Part shown: in pieces, positions 1 through 9,058 of the stretch
How the letters are laid out: each line of letters begins with the position of its first letter
Position numbering within the stretch: position 1 is the first letter of the stretch
Assembly (NCBI GenBank): GCA_001660395.1
Contig: LXWE01000002.1
Coordinates: forward strand, 1-64,000
Direction: 5' to 3'
Source: Alteromonadaceae bacterium XY-R5
Lineage (GTDB): Bacteria > Pseudomonadota > Gammaproteobacteria > Enterobacterales > Alteromonadaceae
DNA: 64,000 bases
The notes under the pieces: model-generated
What the model was told of the DNA's origin: nothing
The model's input: the letters and a program-made list of their open reading frames with translations, nothing else
Database searches by the model: none
Position numbers and translations under genes: made by a program

Positions 1-75
1 TTCTACTTGGTCTACAACCGCCAATTTAAAAGCGAGAGAATAATCACGCTGAGTTCGCTTTGTATATGATTTCAT
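1..75 (-). CDS. IS3-family transposase OrfA, N-terminal fragment
   Basis: A minus-strand ATG at 75 opens a reading frame that runs off the window edge. The 25 visible residues begin MKSYTKRTQRDYSLAFKLAV, typical of the helix-turn-helix OrfA of IS3/IS150-group elements, which binds the element ends. The start is preceded by GGAGAG. Whether the element is intact cannot be judged because only this end is present. Confidence 0.65.
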   Translation of the reverse strand, partial: MKSYTKRTQRDYSLAFKLAVVDQVE

Positions 76-127
76 TACACTCTCCAAATTACGTTTGAAA
101 AGTGTCAACGCTATTCAGGATGGGTCA
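1..127 (-). mobile_element. End of an IS3-family insertion sequence (cut by window edge)
   Basis: The minus strand reads from a TGACCCATCCTG-type terminus at base 127 through a short leader into a transposase OrfA start. A TGA-led end followed by about 50 bases and then OrfA is the usual left-end layout of IS3/IS150-group elements. The other end lies outside the window, so neither the partner inverted repeat nor the target duplication can be seen. It sits just downstream of the rpsT terminator, where insertion would do little harm. The exact end base is an inference. Confidence 0.6.
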
Positions 128-135
128 GCGGAAAC

Positions 136-161
136 AAAAAAAGCGCCGATGGCGCTTTTTT
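136..161 (-). terminator. Rho-independent terminator of rpsT
   Basis: A GCGCC/GGCGC stem with a GAT loop is flanked by A and T runs. On the minus strand it lies about 20 bases after the rpsT stop and ends in a T tract. The flanking A/T symmetry would let it work in both directions, insulating rpsT from the insertion sequence. Confidence 0.85.
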
Positions 162-183
162 CTCTATCAAGTAAGCGAATTGC

Positions 184-447
184 TTAAGCGATAGCTTTGA
201 TTTGTGCAGCCAGGCGGCTCTTGTGACGTGCGGCTTTGTTTTTGTGGATCAGACCACGGTTAGCCATACGGTCCAGCACAGGAACTACTGCAGTGAAAGC
301 CGCTTGAGCAGCTTCTTTATCACCAGTGGCGATAGCAGCGATTACTTTCTTGATACCAGTACGAGTCATAGAACGACGGCTGGCGTTGTGCTGACGACGT
401 TTTTCAGCCTGGATGGCACGTTTCTTAGCAGACTTAATGTTAGCCAA
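184..447 (-). CDS. rpsT: 30S ribosomal protein S20
   Basis: Small, very basic protein of 87 residues beginning [20 protein letters not shown], the conserved S20 N-terminus; it binds 16S rRNA early in 30S assembly. The length is the family norm. The start codon is TTG (bases 445-447) with GGGAG about 7 bases upstream. E. coli rpsT also starts with UUG, where the weak start is linked to autogenous control, so this looks conserved rather than an error. It has its own promoter and terminator and is divergent from murJ, the usual gammaproteobacterial layout. Confidence 0.98.
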   Translation of the reverse strand: MANIKSAKKRAIQAEKRRQHNASRRSMTRTGIKKVIAAIATGDKEAAQAAFTAVVPVLDRMANRGLIHKNKAARHKSRLAAQIKAIA

Positions 448-490
448 GGTGAAACTCCCAAAAAAATCTTAGTCAAAATTAAGGGTGCGG

Positions 491-519
491 ATTTTGCCGC
501 TATATGGCCCAATTGTCAA
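491..519 (-). promoter_or_regulatory. Likely rpsT promoter
   Basis: On the minus strand TTGACA (514-519) is followed after 17 bases by CAAAAT (491-496), a near-consensus sigma-70 promoter about 45 bases ahead of the rpsT start. An inverted repeat AAACGG/CCGTTT (518-535) touches the -35 box; its role is unknown. Confidence 0.6.
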
Positions 520-709
520 ACGGTTTTGGCCGTTTATTAAGCACTTCAGGCATTTCTTTAGGGTTATTGAAAGCCATTAAGGACGTATTATCCATGGGAT
601 TGGCTTTGGCTTAAAGGGGCTTTTTATATTTTGTTGCTGTAGCGTGGTAAAAATCAGTTCATTAAAGGACATTTACTGAAGCCAAACACCTTTTTCAAAT
701 CCAAGGCGT

Positions 710-738
710 TTCAAACACCTATCAAGTTAACGCATAAT
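710..738 (+). promoter_or_regulatory. Candidate murJ promoter
   Basis: TTCAAA (710-715) and CATAAT (733-738) are separated by 17 bases and lie 32 bases upstream of the murJ start. The match is moderate: the -10 is good and the -35 is poor. Confidence 0.4.
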
Positions 739-770
739 GCTAGCTTTGTTGTTATCAACGGATTTGGATT

Positions 771-2339
771 TTGTCGAACCGATTATTAAAGTCTGGCCTC
801 ATTGTCAGTGCTATGACATTTATTTCCCGTATCTTAGGTTTGGTCAGGGATGTAGTGGTCGCGAATTTGATGGGGGCGGGAGCTGCTGCCGACGTTTTTT
901 TCTTTGCCAATAAGATCCCCAATTTTCTGCGTCGTCTGTTTGCTGAAGGGGCATTTGCCCAGGCCTTTATCCCTGTATTGACCGAGGTTAAAGGTGAAGA
1001 CGATTTTAGTGAATTACGAAAGTTTATTGCGCAGGTCGCGGGAACGCTTGGGGTTATTGTCACTCTGGTGACCATTGTCGGGGTGATTGCATCGCCCGTG
1101 CTGGCCGCATTGTTTGGCGCCGGATGGTTCTATGACGGTCTGAAAGATGACACAAGTTGGGAAAAATTTGAGTTGGCATCAACGATGCTGAAAATCACCT
1201 TCCCTTATTTGATGTTTATCTCGTTAGCGGGCTTGTGTGGCGCTGTGCTAAATACCCTTAACAAATTTGCGGTAGCGGCATTTACGCCTGTCTTGCTCAA
1301 TGTCTCAATTATTAGCTTTGCTATCTATCTGGCTCCGGTATTTGAGGAACCTGCGTTTGCACTGGCATGGGGGGTCTTCTTTGGCGGAGTGTTACAACTC
1401 GGCTTTCAATTACCGTTTTTATACAAAGCAGGGCTTATTTCAAAACCGATTTGGAGCTGGAATGAACCCGGAGTCGTTAAGGTCAGAAAGTTAATGTTAC
1501 CGGCATTATTTGGGGTGAGTGTGGGACAGTTGAATTTGTTGTTCGATACAATCATTGCCAGCTTCTTAATGACAGGCTCTATCAGTTGGCTTTACTACTC
1601 AGATCGTTTACTTGAATTCCCATTAGGACTGTTCGGCATTGCCATTGCCACCGTTATATTACCTACGTTGTCACGAAACCATGTGAGCAGTGATGATCGT
1701 GCATTTACCGCCAATATGGATTGGGCAGTAAGAATGGTGTGTCTATTAGGTATTCCTGCAGCTGGCGGCCTGATGGTGCTGGCGCAACCTATGCTGTTGA
1801 CCATATTTCAGCATGGTGCGTTTTCGCCGGCGGATGCCCAGGCATCCGCATATAGCCTGATTGCTTATGCAACAGGGCTGTTAAGTTTTATGCTGGTAAA
1901 GGTGTTGGCTCCGGGATTTTTTTCTCGTCAGGATACCCGCACACCGGTCAAATTCGGAATTTGGTGTATGGCCGCCAATATGTTGTTTAATCTCTTGTTA
2001 GCACCATGGATGGGATATATCGGGCTGGCAATTGCTACTAGCATGTCAGCGGCAATGAATGCCGGATTACTTTATATCACCTTGCATAAAACCCATGTTT
2101 ATCGTGTCACGCGGGCGACTTTTGGATTTGTTGCCAGAGTTTTGCTGGCTACCGGACTGATGGTTGTGGCAATTTATTTTTGTTTGCCTGACTCATCGTT
2201 GTGGCCGCACTGGTCAACCGTCGAAAAGACCCTTGAGCTGAGCAAACTTATTGGCCTTGGGGCTGGCGTGTTCGTTCTGGCGTTGTTGGGCCTGGGGCTT
2301 CGTCCCCGACATATTCGAGAAACCCAGCATGCCAATTAA
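771..2339 (+). CDS. murJ: Lipid II flippase MurJ
   Basis: Inner-membrane protein of 522 residues and the MOP-superfamily exporter that flips lipid II to the periplasm for peptidoglycan synthesis. The N-terminus (LLKSGLIVSAMTFISRILGL, then VRDVVVANLMGAG) is the conserved MurJ opening, and hydrophobic segments run throughout, as expected for about 14 helices. The start is TTG at 771; no ATG lies nearer the conserved beginning, and the Shine-Dalgarno sequence is weak. It heads the murJ-ribF-ileS-lspA-fkpB-ispH cluster common in gammaproteobacteria, though a 196-base gap with its own -10 separates it from ribF. Confidence 0.96.
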   Translation: MSNRLLKSGLIVSAMTFISRILGLVRDVVVANLMGAGAAADVFFFANKIPNFLRRLFAEGAFAQAFIPVLTEVKGEDDFSELRKFIAQVAGTLGVIVTLVTIVGVIASPVLAALFGAGWFYDGLKDDTSWEKFELASTMLKITFPYLMFISLAGLCGAVLNTLNKFAVAAFTPVLLNVSIISFAIYLAPVFEEPAFALAWGVFFGGVLQLGFQLPFLYKAGLISKPIWSWNEPGVVKVRKLMLPALFGVSVGQLNLLFDTIIASFLMTGSISWLYYSDRLLEFPLGLFGIAIATVILPTLSRNHVSSDDRAFTANMDWAVRMVCLLGIPAAGGLMVLAQPMLLTIFQHGAFSPADAQASAYSLIAYATGLLSFMLVKVLAPGFFSRQDTRTPVKFGIWCMAANMLFNLLLAPWMGYIGLAIATSMSAAMNAGLLYITLHKTHVYRVTRATFGFVARVLLATGLMVVAIYFCLPDSSLWPHWSTVEKTLELSKLIGLGAGVFVLALLGLGLRPRHIRETQHAN

Positions 2340-2375
2340 TCCCCAAGTTTAATCGGGTTTTGTTGGTATTTTAAT

Positions 2376-2432
2376 CATCCTGCTAACGAATTTGCTGCCA
2401 TATTGCCGATTGCAAGCAAGTTCGTCAGGATG
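2376..2432 (+). terminator. Possible terminator hairpin after murJ
   Basis: CATCCTG at 2376-2382 pairs with CAGGATG at 2426-2432, and the inner bases (ACGAA with TTCGT, TTTGC with GCAAG) extend the stem with a 3-base bulge. A TTCTTTCTTT tract follows. A TATAAT at 2458-2463 just downstream could be the -10 of a ribF promoter. Confidence 0.4.
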
Positions 2433-2535
2433 TTCTTTCTTTCGCCATTGAGTTAGTTATAATCCTCCGTTTTAGAAACTGTCTGTGTTTGCGAACAATT
2501 GGCGGTAAAATCAACACCAAATCACGAGGGTTAGG

Positions 2536-3462
2536 GTGGAGCTTATTCGGGGATTACACAATATCCGGGATCGACATCGGAATTGTGTACTGACAATTGG
2601 GAAATTCGATGGCGTGCATTTAGGTCATCAGGCAGTACTTTCTCAGGTAACCGAGCAAGCAAAACGTTTGGGATTACCTTCTACTGTGATGGTGTTTGAA
2701 CCTCAGCCGGAAGAACTGTTTAATCCGCAGAATGCACCCGCTCGTTTAAGTCGCTTACGCGATAAATACACTGCATTAGCTGAACTGGGCGTAGACCGTC
2801 TGTTATGCATGAAATTCTCCAGAGATTTTGCTGCATTAAGCGCGGAATTTTTTGTAGAGCAATTGCTGGTTAATAAGCTGGGTGTACGCTTTTTGGTGGT
2901 GGGGGATGATTTCCATTTTGGCAAAGGCCGGGTGGGAGATTTCGATATGCTTGTACGTGCAGGTAAACAATTCGGCTTTGACGTGGTGAATACCCGTAGT
3001 TTCCGGATGGAAGATTGCCGTATTAGCTCAAGCAGTATCCGTCAGGCTTTAGCAGACAACGAGTTTGAACGTGCCGAAGCCATGCTCGGCAGGCCTTTTG
3101 CCATTACGGGCAAAGTTGTTCATGGCGATAAAAAGGGCCGAACCATCGGTTTTCCTACGGCTAATTTGTTACTAAAACGCTGTCAGACACCGGTGCACGG
3201 TGTGTTTGCAGTTGAAGCTGAAGTGGATGGAAAGCGTTATCCCGGCGTTGCCAACATAGGCACTCGCCCTACGGTACGCGGACAGCGTTCACAACTCGAA
3301 GTGCATCTGTTTAATTACAGCGGCAATTTATACGGCAAGTTTTTGTCCGTGGCGATTAAAGCCAAATTACGAAATGAACAAAAGTTCGACTCGTTCGAGC
3401 TTTTACATCAACAGATTCAGAAAGATGCCCAACAAGCACGTGTCTTGATGGGCGTGAATTGA
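2536..3462 (+). CDS. ribF: Bifunctional riboflavin kinase / FAD synthetase
   Basis: Protein of 308 residues that phosphorylates riboflavin to FMN and adenylates FMN to FAD in the cytosol. The N-terminal nucleotidyltransferase half shows LTIGKFDGVHLGHQ (about residues 20-33) with its HxGH-like site. The C-terminal kinase half shows GRTIGFPTANL (about 203-213). Length and order match the bacterial two-domain enzyme. The start is GTG at 2536, preceded by GAGGG. It sits 37 bases upstream of ileS, a conserved pairing. Confidence 0.96.
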   Translation: MELIRGLHNIRDRHRNCVLTIGKFDGVHLGHQAVLSQVTEQAKRLGLPSTVMVFEPQPEELFNPQNAPARLSRLRDKYTALAELGVDRLLCMKFSRDFAALSAEFFVEQLLVNKLGVRFLVVGDDFHFGKGRVGDFDMLVRAGKQFGFDVVNTRSFRMEDCRISSSSIRQALADNEFERAEAMLGRPFAITGKVVHGDKKGRTIGFPTANLLLKRCQTPVHGVFAVEAEVDGKRYPGVANIGTRPTVRGQRSQLEVHLFNYSGNLYGKFLSVAIKAKLRNEQKFDSFELLHQQIQKDAQQARVLMGVN

Positions 3463-3499
3463 AGCCTTTAATACAGTTAGATTTTGGACTTAAGGATCA

Positions 3500-6325
3500 A
3501 TGAGCGACTATAAACCAACTCTCAATTTGCCTGAAACTGCGTTTCCTATGCGTGGAAACCTGGCTCAGCGTGAACCTCAGATGCTGCAGCAGTGGAATGA
3601 AAAAGAGCTGTACAGCAAAATTCGCGAAGCCAAAAAGGGCAAAACTCCATTTATTCTTCACGATGGTCCTCCCTATGCCAATGGTAATATTCACCTTGGT
3701 CATGCTGTAAACAAGATCCTGAAAGACATTATTGTAAAAAGCAAAACTCTGTCTGATTTTGATGCGCCGTACGTGCCAGGATGGGATTGCCACGGCCTGC
3801 CGATTGAACTGCAGGTAGAGAAGAAAATTGGTAAGCCAGGTAAAAAAGTGACTGCCGCTGAGTTTCGTCAGCATTGTCGCGAGTATGCGCAAAAGCAAAT
3901 TGACGGTCAGATGGGCGATTTTATTCGTTTAGGCGTTTTAGGCGACTGGGCGAAACCATATAAGACCATGGATTACTCTTCTGAGGCCGGGATCATTCGT
4001 GCTTTGGGTAAAATTGTTGAATCAGGTCATTTAGAGAAAGGTTTTAAACCTGTTCACTGGTGTACCGATTGTGGTTCTGCGCTGGCCGAAGCCGAAGTGG
4101 AATATCAGGATAAAACCTCACCTTCCATCGATGTGCGTTTCCAGGCAGTCGATACTGCCATCGTTGAACACTTTAAGCATCCGGAAGGGCATGTGGGCGA
4201 AGGACCTGTGTCAGTGGTTATCTGGACTACGACTCCATGGACTTTGCCTGCTAACCGTGCTGTGTGTATTAGCCCTCAGCTTGAATATGTTTTGGTTCAG
4301 GCTGAAGGTGAGCATGGTAAAGAGCGCCTGATTGTTGCAGCTGAAATGGTGGCATCCTGTATGGACCGTTTCGGTATTGAGAAGTATCACGCACTTGGCT
4401 ATTGCCATGGTGATGCGCTTGAAAATCAGCTGCTAAAACATCCATTTTTGGATATCCAGGTACCATTAATTCTGGGTGATCACGTTACCACCGAATCAGG
4501 TACTGGCTGTGTACATACAGCTCCTGGTCATGGTGTAGACGACTTTAATGTTGGTCGTAAATACAATCTTGAAGTCGCCAACCCGGTGGGTGCAAACGGT
4601 GTCTATCTGGAAGATACGCCATTATTTGCAGGTGAACATGTCTTTAAGGCTAACGACCATGTGGTCGAAGTAGTTAAAGAGAAAGGCGCGCTGGTGCATC
4701 ACCATGCGTACCGTCATAGCTATCCGCATTGCTGGCGCCATAAAACACCGATTATTTTCCGTGCGACACCGCAGTGGTTTATCTCTATGGATAAAAACGG
4801 CCTGCGTCAGCAATCTTTGGCTGAGATCAAGAAAACTCAGTGGATCCCTGAATGGGGCGAGCAGCGTATCGAAAACATGGTAGCAGGTCGTCCAGACTGG
4901 TGTATTTCTCGTCAGCGTACCTGGGGTGTACCAATTGCACTGTTTGTGCATAAAGACACTGGAGATTTGCACCCGCGTAGTGGCGAAATCATTGAGCAGG
5001 TAGCCCAGGCTGTTGAAAAAGACGGTATTCAGGCCTGGTGGGATATCGAAAGCACCAGTCTGATTGGTGATGATGCCGATACCTATGTGAAAGTGAAAGA
5101 TACACTAGATGTCTGGTTTGATTCAGGCGTTACCCACTCGTTTGTGGTTGATGCCCGTGATGATATTCCTGCCTCAGCTAATCTGTATCTGGAAGGGTCA
5201 GATCAGCACCGTGGTTGGTTCATGTCGTCATTGATGAGTGCGGTGGCGATGAAAGGTCACGCGCCTTATAAACAGGTACTGACGCACGGCTTTACCGTTG
5301 ATGCGCAGGGCAAGAAAATGTCTAAATCATTAGGTAACGTGATTGCTCCGCAAGAGGTTATCAATGATCTTGGCGCTGATATTCTGCGTTTGTGGGTAGC
5401 GTCTACCGATTATCGCGGTGAAATGACCGTGTCGAAAGAAATTTTCAAACGTTCAGCAGATGCATATCGCCGTATTCGCAATACAGCACGCTTCTTACTG
5501 GCTAACCTGAGTGGCTTTAATCCAGCCACCGACATGGTTGCAGTTGACGACATGGTCAAACTGGATAAGTGGGCGGTTCATCGCGCTGCCGCGATGCAGG
5601 CTGAAATACTTAACGCGTATGACAATTACGACATGCTGGTGGTATGCCAGAAGCTGATGCAGTTCTGTTCTGTAGAAATGGGCAGTTTCTACCTGGATAT
5701 TATCAAAGATCGTCAATACACCGCCAAAGGTGATAGTCTGGCGCGCCGTTCATGTCAGAGCGCTTTGTACCATATTGTTGAGGCGTTGGTACGCTGGATG
5801 GCACCTATCATGAGCTTTACTGCTCAGGAAATCTGGCAGGAGTTACCGGGCGAGCGCAGTGAGTTTGTCTTCACTGAAACCTGGTACCAGGCTCTGCCAG
5901 AAGCTGCAGCGGATGAGACATTTACTGACAGTTACTGGCAACAGGTTTTAGCGGCTAAAGATGAAGTTAATAAAGCCATCGAGAATGCCCGTAAAGAAAA
6001 AGTCATTGGTGGTTCATTAGAAGCCGATGTCACTCTTTACACAACGTCCGAATTGGCGAAAGTATTGGCCGCGCTGGAAGATGAGCTACGTTTTGTGTTG
6101 ATTACTTCTGCCGCTAACGTTGAAGAAGTGACGCAAGCCCCGGCCGACGCAGCAGTTACCGATGTTGATGGACTGTGGGTGAAAGTGATTGCTTCTCAGG
6201 GAACGAAATGTACCCGTTGTTGGCACCATCGCGAAGACGTAGGCACGATTGAGCAGCATCCTGAACTATGTGGGCGCTGTGTTGAAAACGTCGACGGCGA
6301 GGGTGAGAAGCGCAAATATGCTTAA
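3500..6325 (+). CDS. ileS: Isoleucyl-tRNA synthetase
   Basis: Class I aminoacyl-tRNA synthetase of 941 residues that charges tRNA-Ile in the cytosol. The HIGH-type motif appears as HLGH (residues 65-68) after [11 protein letters not shown], and KMSKS lies at about 606-610. The [16 protein letters not shown] stretch belongs to the editing domain. The C-terminus has a zinc knuckle with two Cys pairs (CTRCWHH, then CGRCVEN). Length is that of the E. coli type. Its stop overlaps the lspA start by 8 bases, indicating translational coupling. Confidence 0.98.
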   Translation: MSDYKPTLNLPETAFPMRGNLAQREPQMLQQWNEKELYSKIREAKKGKTPFILHDGPPYANGNIHLGHAVNKILKDIIVKSKTLSDFDAPYVPGWDCHGLPIELQVEKKIGKPGKKVTAAEFRQHCREYAQKQIDGQMGDFIRLGVLGDWAKPYKTMDYSSEAGIIRALGKIVESGHLEKGFKPVHWCTDCGSALAEAEVEYQDKTSPSIDVRFQAVDTAIVEHFKHPEGHVGEGPVSVVIWTTTPWTLPANRAVCISPQLEYVLVQAEGEHGKERLIVAAEMVASCMDRFGIEKYHALGYCHGDALENQLLKHPFLDIQVPLILGDHVTTESGTGCVHTAPGHGVDDFNVGRKYNLEVANPVGANGVYLEDTPLFAGEHVFKANDHVVEVVKEKGALVHHHAYRHSYPHCWRHKTPIIFRATPQWFISMDKNGLRQQSLAEIKKTQWIPEWGEQRIENMVAGRPDWCISRQRTWGVPIALFVHKDTGDLHPRSGEIIEQVAQAVEKDGIQAWWDIESTSLIGDDADTYVKVKDTLDVWFDSGVTHSFVVDARDDIPASANLYLEGSDQHRGWFMSSLMSAVAMKGHAPYKQVLTHGFTVDAQGKKMSKSLGNVIAPQEVINDLGADILRLWVASTDYRGEMTVSKEIFKRSADAYRRIRNTARFLLANLSGFNPATDMVAVDDMVKLDKWAVHRAAAMQAEILNAYDNYDMLVVCQKLMQFCSVEMGSFYLDIIKDRQYTAKGDSLARRSCQSALYHIVEALVRWMAPIMSFTAQEIWQELPGERSEFVFTETWYQALPEAAADETFTDSYWQQVLAAKDEVNKAIENARKEKVIGGSLEADVTLYTTSELAKVLAALEDELRFVLITSAANVEEVTQAPADAAVTDVDGLWVKVIASQGTKCTRCWHHREDVGTIEQHPELCGRCVENVDGEGEKRKYA

Positions 6326-6815
6326 GTTGTTCAAAGAGACGGGCTTGCGTTTTGTTTGGTTAGCTGTGGTGACCTTTGTGGTTGACCAGCTAACCAAAAA
6401 CTGGGTACTTGATCATATTGGCCTCTATCAGGCTAAGCAAATCTTACCCTTTTTCAACTTGACGCATATCTATAATTACGGTGCTGCGTTCAGCTTTTTG
6501 GGCGATGCAAGTGGCTGGCAGCGTTGGTTCTTTGCGTTGATAGCTATTGTCGTTAGTCTGGTGATACTGTGGTGGCTGAAAGGTACCAAGCGTCATCAGG
6601 TAATGTTACCTTGCGCCTTTTCTCTGATTCTCGGTGGCGCCCTTGGTAATCTGTATGATCGTTTGGTCTATGGTTACGTCGTTGATTTTCTCGATGTGTA
6701 TTACCAACAGTGGCATTGGCCAGCATTCAATATCGCCGACAGTGCAATTTGTGTGGGGGCTTTCCTGCTCATTATCGATATCCTGAAAAATAAAGAGAGT
6801 GCTAAGCATGACTGA
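6318..6815 (+). CDS. lspA: Lipoprotein signal peptidase (signal peptidase II)
   Basis: Inner-membrane aspartic protease of 165 residues that removes the signal peptide from diacylglyceryl-prolipoproteins. The family hallmarks are present: [10 protein letters not shown] near the start, [10 protein letters not shown], then GNLYDR and FNIADSAI carrying the two catalytic Asp residues. Four hydrophobic segments fit the known topology. I chose ATG 6318 over an upstream start at 6249 because the protein then begins directly before the first membrane helix and overlaps ileS by only 8 bases. It overlaps fkpB by 8 bases. Confidence 0.96.
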   Translation: MLKLFKETGLRFVWLAVVTFVVDQLTKNWVLDHIGLYQAKQILPFFNLTHIYNYGAAFSFLGDASGWQRWFFALIAIVVSLVILWWLKGTKRHQVMLPCAFSLILGGALGNLYDRLVYGYVVDFLDVYYQQWHWPAFNIADSAICVGAFLLIIDILKNKESAKHD

Positions 6816-7260
6816 TTCCGCCGCAGCAGTAATTGGCGCTAACAGTGAAGTGGTTTTACACTTCGACCTGAAATTATCTGATGGCAGTGCTGCTGATAGC
6901 ACCCGAGTGCACAATAAACCCGCAAAATTGCGGATAGGTGATGGAAGCCTGACTGCAAACTTTGAAGCCTGTTTACTCGGCCTTAAAGTGGGAGAGCGCA
7001 AGTCTTTTACCCTCGCTCCTGAAGACGCCTTTGGAATGCCGAATCCTGACAATATTCATCATATGGAACGAAGCCGTTTCAGTGCTGAAACACCACCTGA
7101 AGTAGGCGCGATTATTGCCTTTACACAACGCGATGGCGCGGAAATTCCGGGTATTATTCGTGAGGTTGAAGGGGCCTCTGTGACGGTTGATTTTAATCAT
7201 CCTTTGGCAGGTCAGACGGTCATTTTTGACGTTGAAATTATTTCTATTAGTGCAGAGTAA
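6808..7260 (+). CDS. fkpB: FKBP-type peptidyl-prolyl cis-trans isomerase (SlpA/FkpB type)
   Basis: Protein of 150 residues, a two-domain FKBP-SlyD-like folding helper. LHFDLKLSDGSAADSTR starts the FKBP fold, KLRIGDGSLTANFEACLLGL matches the core, and the inserted-flap region contains PEDAFGMPNPDN. The start at 6808 has AAAGAGAG placed about 8 bases upstream; an in-frame GTG at 6799 would lie inside that ribosome site. Position between lspA and ispH is conserved in E. coli and relatives. Confidence 0.93.
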   Translation: MTDSAAAVIGANSEVVLHFDLKLSDGSAADSTRVHNKPAKLRIGDGSLTANFEACLLGLKVGERKSFTLAPEDAFGMPNPDNIHHMERSRFSAETPPEVGAIIAFTQRDGAEIPGIIREVEGASVTVDFNHPLAGQTVIFDVEIISISAE

Positions 7261-7272
7261 CTGAGGCTGGGC

Positions 7273-8217
7273 ATGCAAATACATTTAGCCAATCCACGCG
7301 GATTTTGTGCTGGGGTAGATCGGGCCATTACTATCGTTGAACGTGCGCTCGAGCTGTTTGAACCACCCATTTATGTACGTCACGAAGTGGTGCACAATAA
7401 ATACGTGGTCAATGGTTTACGCGATCGTGGCGCCATTTTTGTCGATGAACTAGAAGAAGTGCCAGATAATAATATCGTCATTTTTTCTGCTCACGGTGTG
7501 TCGCAAGCGGTGCGTCAGGAGGCTGAAAGTCGCGGTCTGAAGGTATTTGATGCAACCTGTCCACTGGTTACAAAAGTACATATGGAAGTCATGCGAGCCA
7601 GCAAAAAAGGTACAGAGTGTATTTTGATTGGGCATCATGGCCATCCAGAAGTGGAAGGTACTATGGGCCAATATGACAATCCTAAAGGTGGCATCTATTT
7701 GGTGGAATCAGCGCAGGATGTGCAGGGTCTTGAAGTAAAAGATGCTTCGCAGCTCTATTACTGTAGCCAAACAACCCTGTCTGTAGATGATACTGCCGAT
7801 GTGATTGATGCCCTTAGAGCGAAATTTCCCGCCATTGAAGGTCCGCGCAAAGATGATATTTGCTACGCCACTCAGAATCGTCAGGATGCTGTGCGCAGCC
7901 TGGCGGATGAATGTGAAGTTGTATTGGTTGTCGGGGCAAAGAACAGTTCTAACTCGAATCGTTTGAAAGAACTGGCTGAAAAAATTGGTGCTCGTGGTTA
8001 TCTGATTGATGATGCCGATGCCATCGATCAACAGTGGTTTGAAGGTGTTCAGCATATAGGCGTCACTGCAGGTGCATCTGCACCGGAAATTCTGGTTCGT
8101 CAGGTAATTGAGCGACTCAAATCCTGGGGAGCGGGTGACGCGATTGAAAAGCCAGGCCGCGAAGAGAATATTGAGTTTGCAGTGCCGAAAGAATTACGAG
8201 TTAAGCAAATAGGTTAA
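7273..8217 (+). CDS. ispH: 4-hydroxy-3-methylbut-2-enyl diphosphate reductase
   Basis: Iron-sulfur enzyme of 314 residues that makes IPP and DMAPP in the last step of the MEP isoprenoid pathway. The three cluster cysteines are visible at about residues 12 ([11 protein letters not shown]), 96 ([11 protein letters not shown]) and 197 (CYATQNRQ). [13 protein letters not shown] and the SSNSNRL substrate loop are also present. It is the last gene of the core operon and is followed by a strong terminator. Confidence 0.97.
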   Translation: MQIHLANPRGFCAGVDRAITIVERALELFEPPIYVRHEVVHNKYVVNGLRDRGAIFVDELEEVPDNNIVIFSAHGVSQAVRQEAESRGLKVFDATCPLVTKVHMEVMRASKKGTECILIGHHGHPEVEGTMGQYDNPKGGIYLVESAQDVQGLEVKDASQLYYCSQTTLSVDDTADVIDALRAKFPAIEGPRKDDICYATQNRQDAVRSLADECEVVLVVGAKNSSNSNRLKELAEKIGARGYLIDDADAIDQQWFEGVQHIGVTAGASAPEILVRQVIERLKSWGAGDAIEKPGREENIEFAVPKELRVKQIG

Positions 8218-8251
8218 GTTACTTATTTTTTACTATACCTGATAAGACAAG

Positions 8252-8276
8252 ACGGGCCTTTATGGCCCGTTTTTTT
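8252..8276 (+). terminator. Rho-independent terminator after ispH
   Basis: ACGGGCC and GGCCCGT form a 7-base stem with a five-base loop, followed by a run of T. It lies 35 bases past the ispH stop and closes the core operon. Confidence 0.9.
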
Positions 8277-8290
8277 GTTTATAAAGCGGG

Positions 8291-8348
8291 GTTAGGTATT
8301 AGAGGGAATTCGAAATGTATACCTATGATATTCCCTTGATAACCTAAC
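8291..8348. repeat. Imperfect inverted repeat upstream of pilV
   Basis: Two 19-base arms (8291-8309 and 8330-8348) are complementary at 15 of 19 positions around a 20-base spacer. They begin GTTAGGT and end CCTAAC. A -10-like TATACT lies just downstream at 8370-8375, with no good -35 at the right distance. This arrangement suggests a regulator site or DNA cruciform ahead of the pilin operon, but the function is unproven. Confidence 0.4.
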
Positions 8349-8416
8349 ATTCGCGCCTTTGATGTACCTTATACTAGACTTAATCGGCATCCCGGAAGTA
8401 CGGGGGTAATCAAGGT

Positions 8417-9058
8417 ATGCACATAAAACAGTATCCACATTCATACGTCAAATCACAGCGCCAGCTGGGCGTAGGTATGATTGAAATACTGATTACCCTG
8501 TTTATTCTATCCATAGGGTTGTTAGGCGTTGCTTCGCTGCAGTTTATAAGTGCTTTTTCAAATGCTGATGCTATGAGCCGCAGTCAGGCGGTAATGGTTG
8601 CTCAGCAATTTAGTGAACGCTTACGAGCAAATGCCACCATGTCTTCTGTCAGTAACGGGTTGGTGGTTGATAACACCTATTTCGATTCCACAATCTATAA
8701 CTTCAATAATCTTACCTGTGCCAGTAGTGCGCGTGACTATCAGTGCTTTTGCCAGTCCCTGCCTGCTGATATCCCTGATTGTCGTAGTGGCGAGTGTAGT
8801 GGGGCAGAGTTTGCTATTTACGACGGTTATGAAGTCTCATGTGCAGCTGCTGCAACCAATCCAGGTACCGAAGTCGCGTTGAGCTGCGAAGATAACGATA
8901 CGACAGATACGGATTCATGCAGCCCTGGCTCCCGTCACGAAATTCTGCTGAGCTGGCCGGTTGAGAGCTGGCAAAATCAGAATCGAATTTTGAACAGTGC
9001 CTGTGGTGGTAGCAGCACGGATCCTAAAGATTGCGTGATTCTGGAGCTGACCCTGTGA
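8417..9058 (+). CDS. pilV: Type IV pilus minor pilin PilV
   Basis: Protein of 213 residues. After a short basic leader, a type III prepilin cleavage site (LGVG then MIEILITLFILSIGLLGVAS) gives Glu at mature position 3 and the hydrophobic helix that anchors minor pilins in the inner membrane. GLLGVASLQ with later Cys-rich loops is typical of PilV. It opens a pilV-pilW-pilX-pilY1-pilE operon; these proteins prime pilus assembly. Its stop overlaps the pilW start by 4 bases. Confidence 0.88.
   Translation: MHIKQYPHSYVKSQRQLGVGMIEILITLFILSIGLLGVASLQFISAFSNADAMSRSQAVMVAQQFSERLRANATMSSVSNGLVVDNTYFDSTIYNFNNLTCASSARDYQCFCQSLPADIPDCRSGECSGAEFAIYDGYEVSCAAAATNPGTEVALSCEDNDTTDTDSCSPGSRHEILLSWPVESWQNQNRILNSACGGSSTDPKDCVILELTL

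Larger units (their letters stand above)
448..770. other. Divergent rpsT/murJ intergenic region
   Basis: About 320 bases with no convincing gene. It carries the rpsT promoter on one strand and, on the other, a weaker TTCAAA-17-CATAAT promoter (710-738) for murJ. No tRNA or structured RNA was recognised. Confidence 0.6.

Noticed and set aside
202-540. Open frame of 112 codons opposite rpsT
   Set aside because: It is antisense to the certain ribosomal gene and has no recognisable domain; its codons follow from rpsT.
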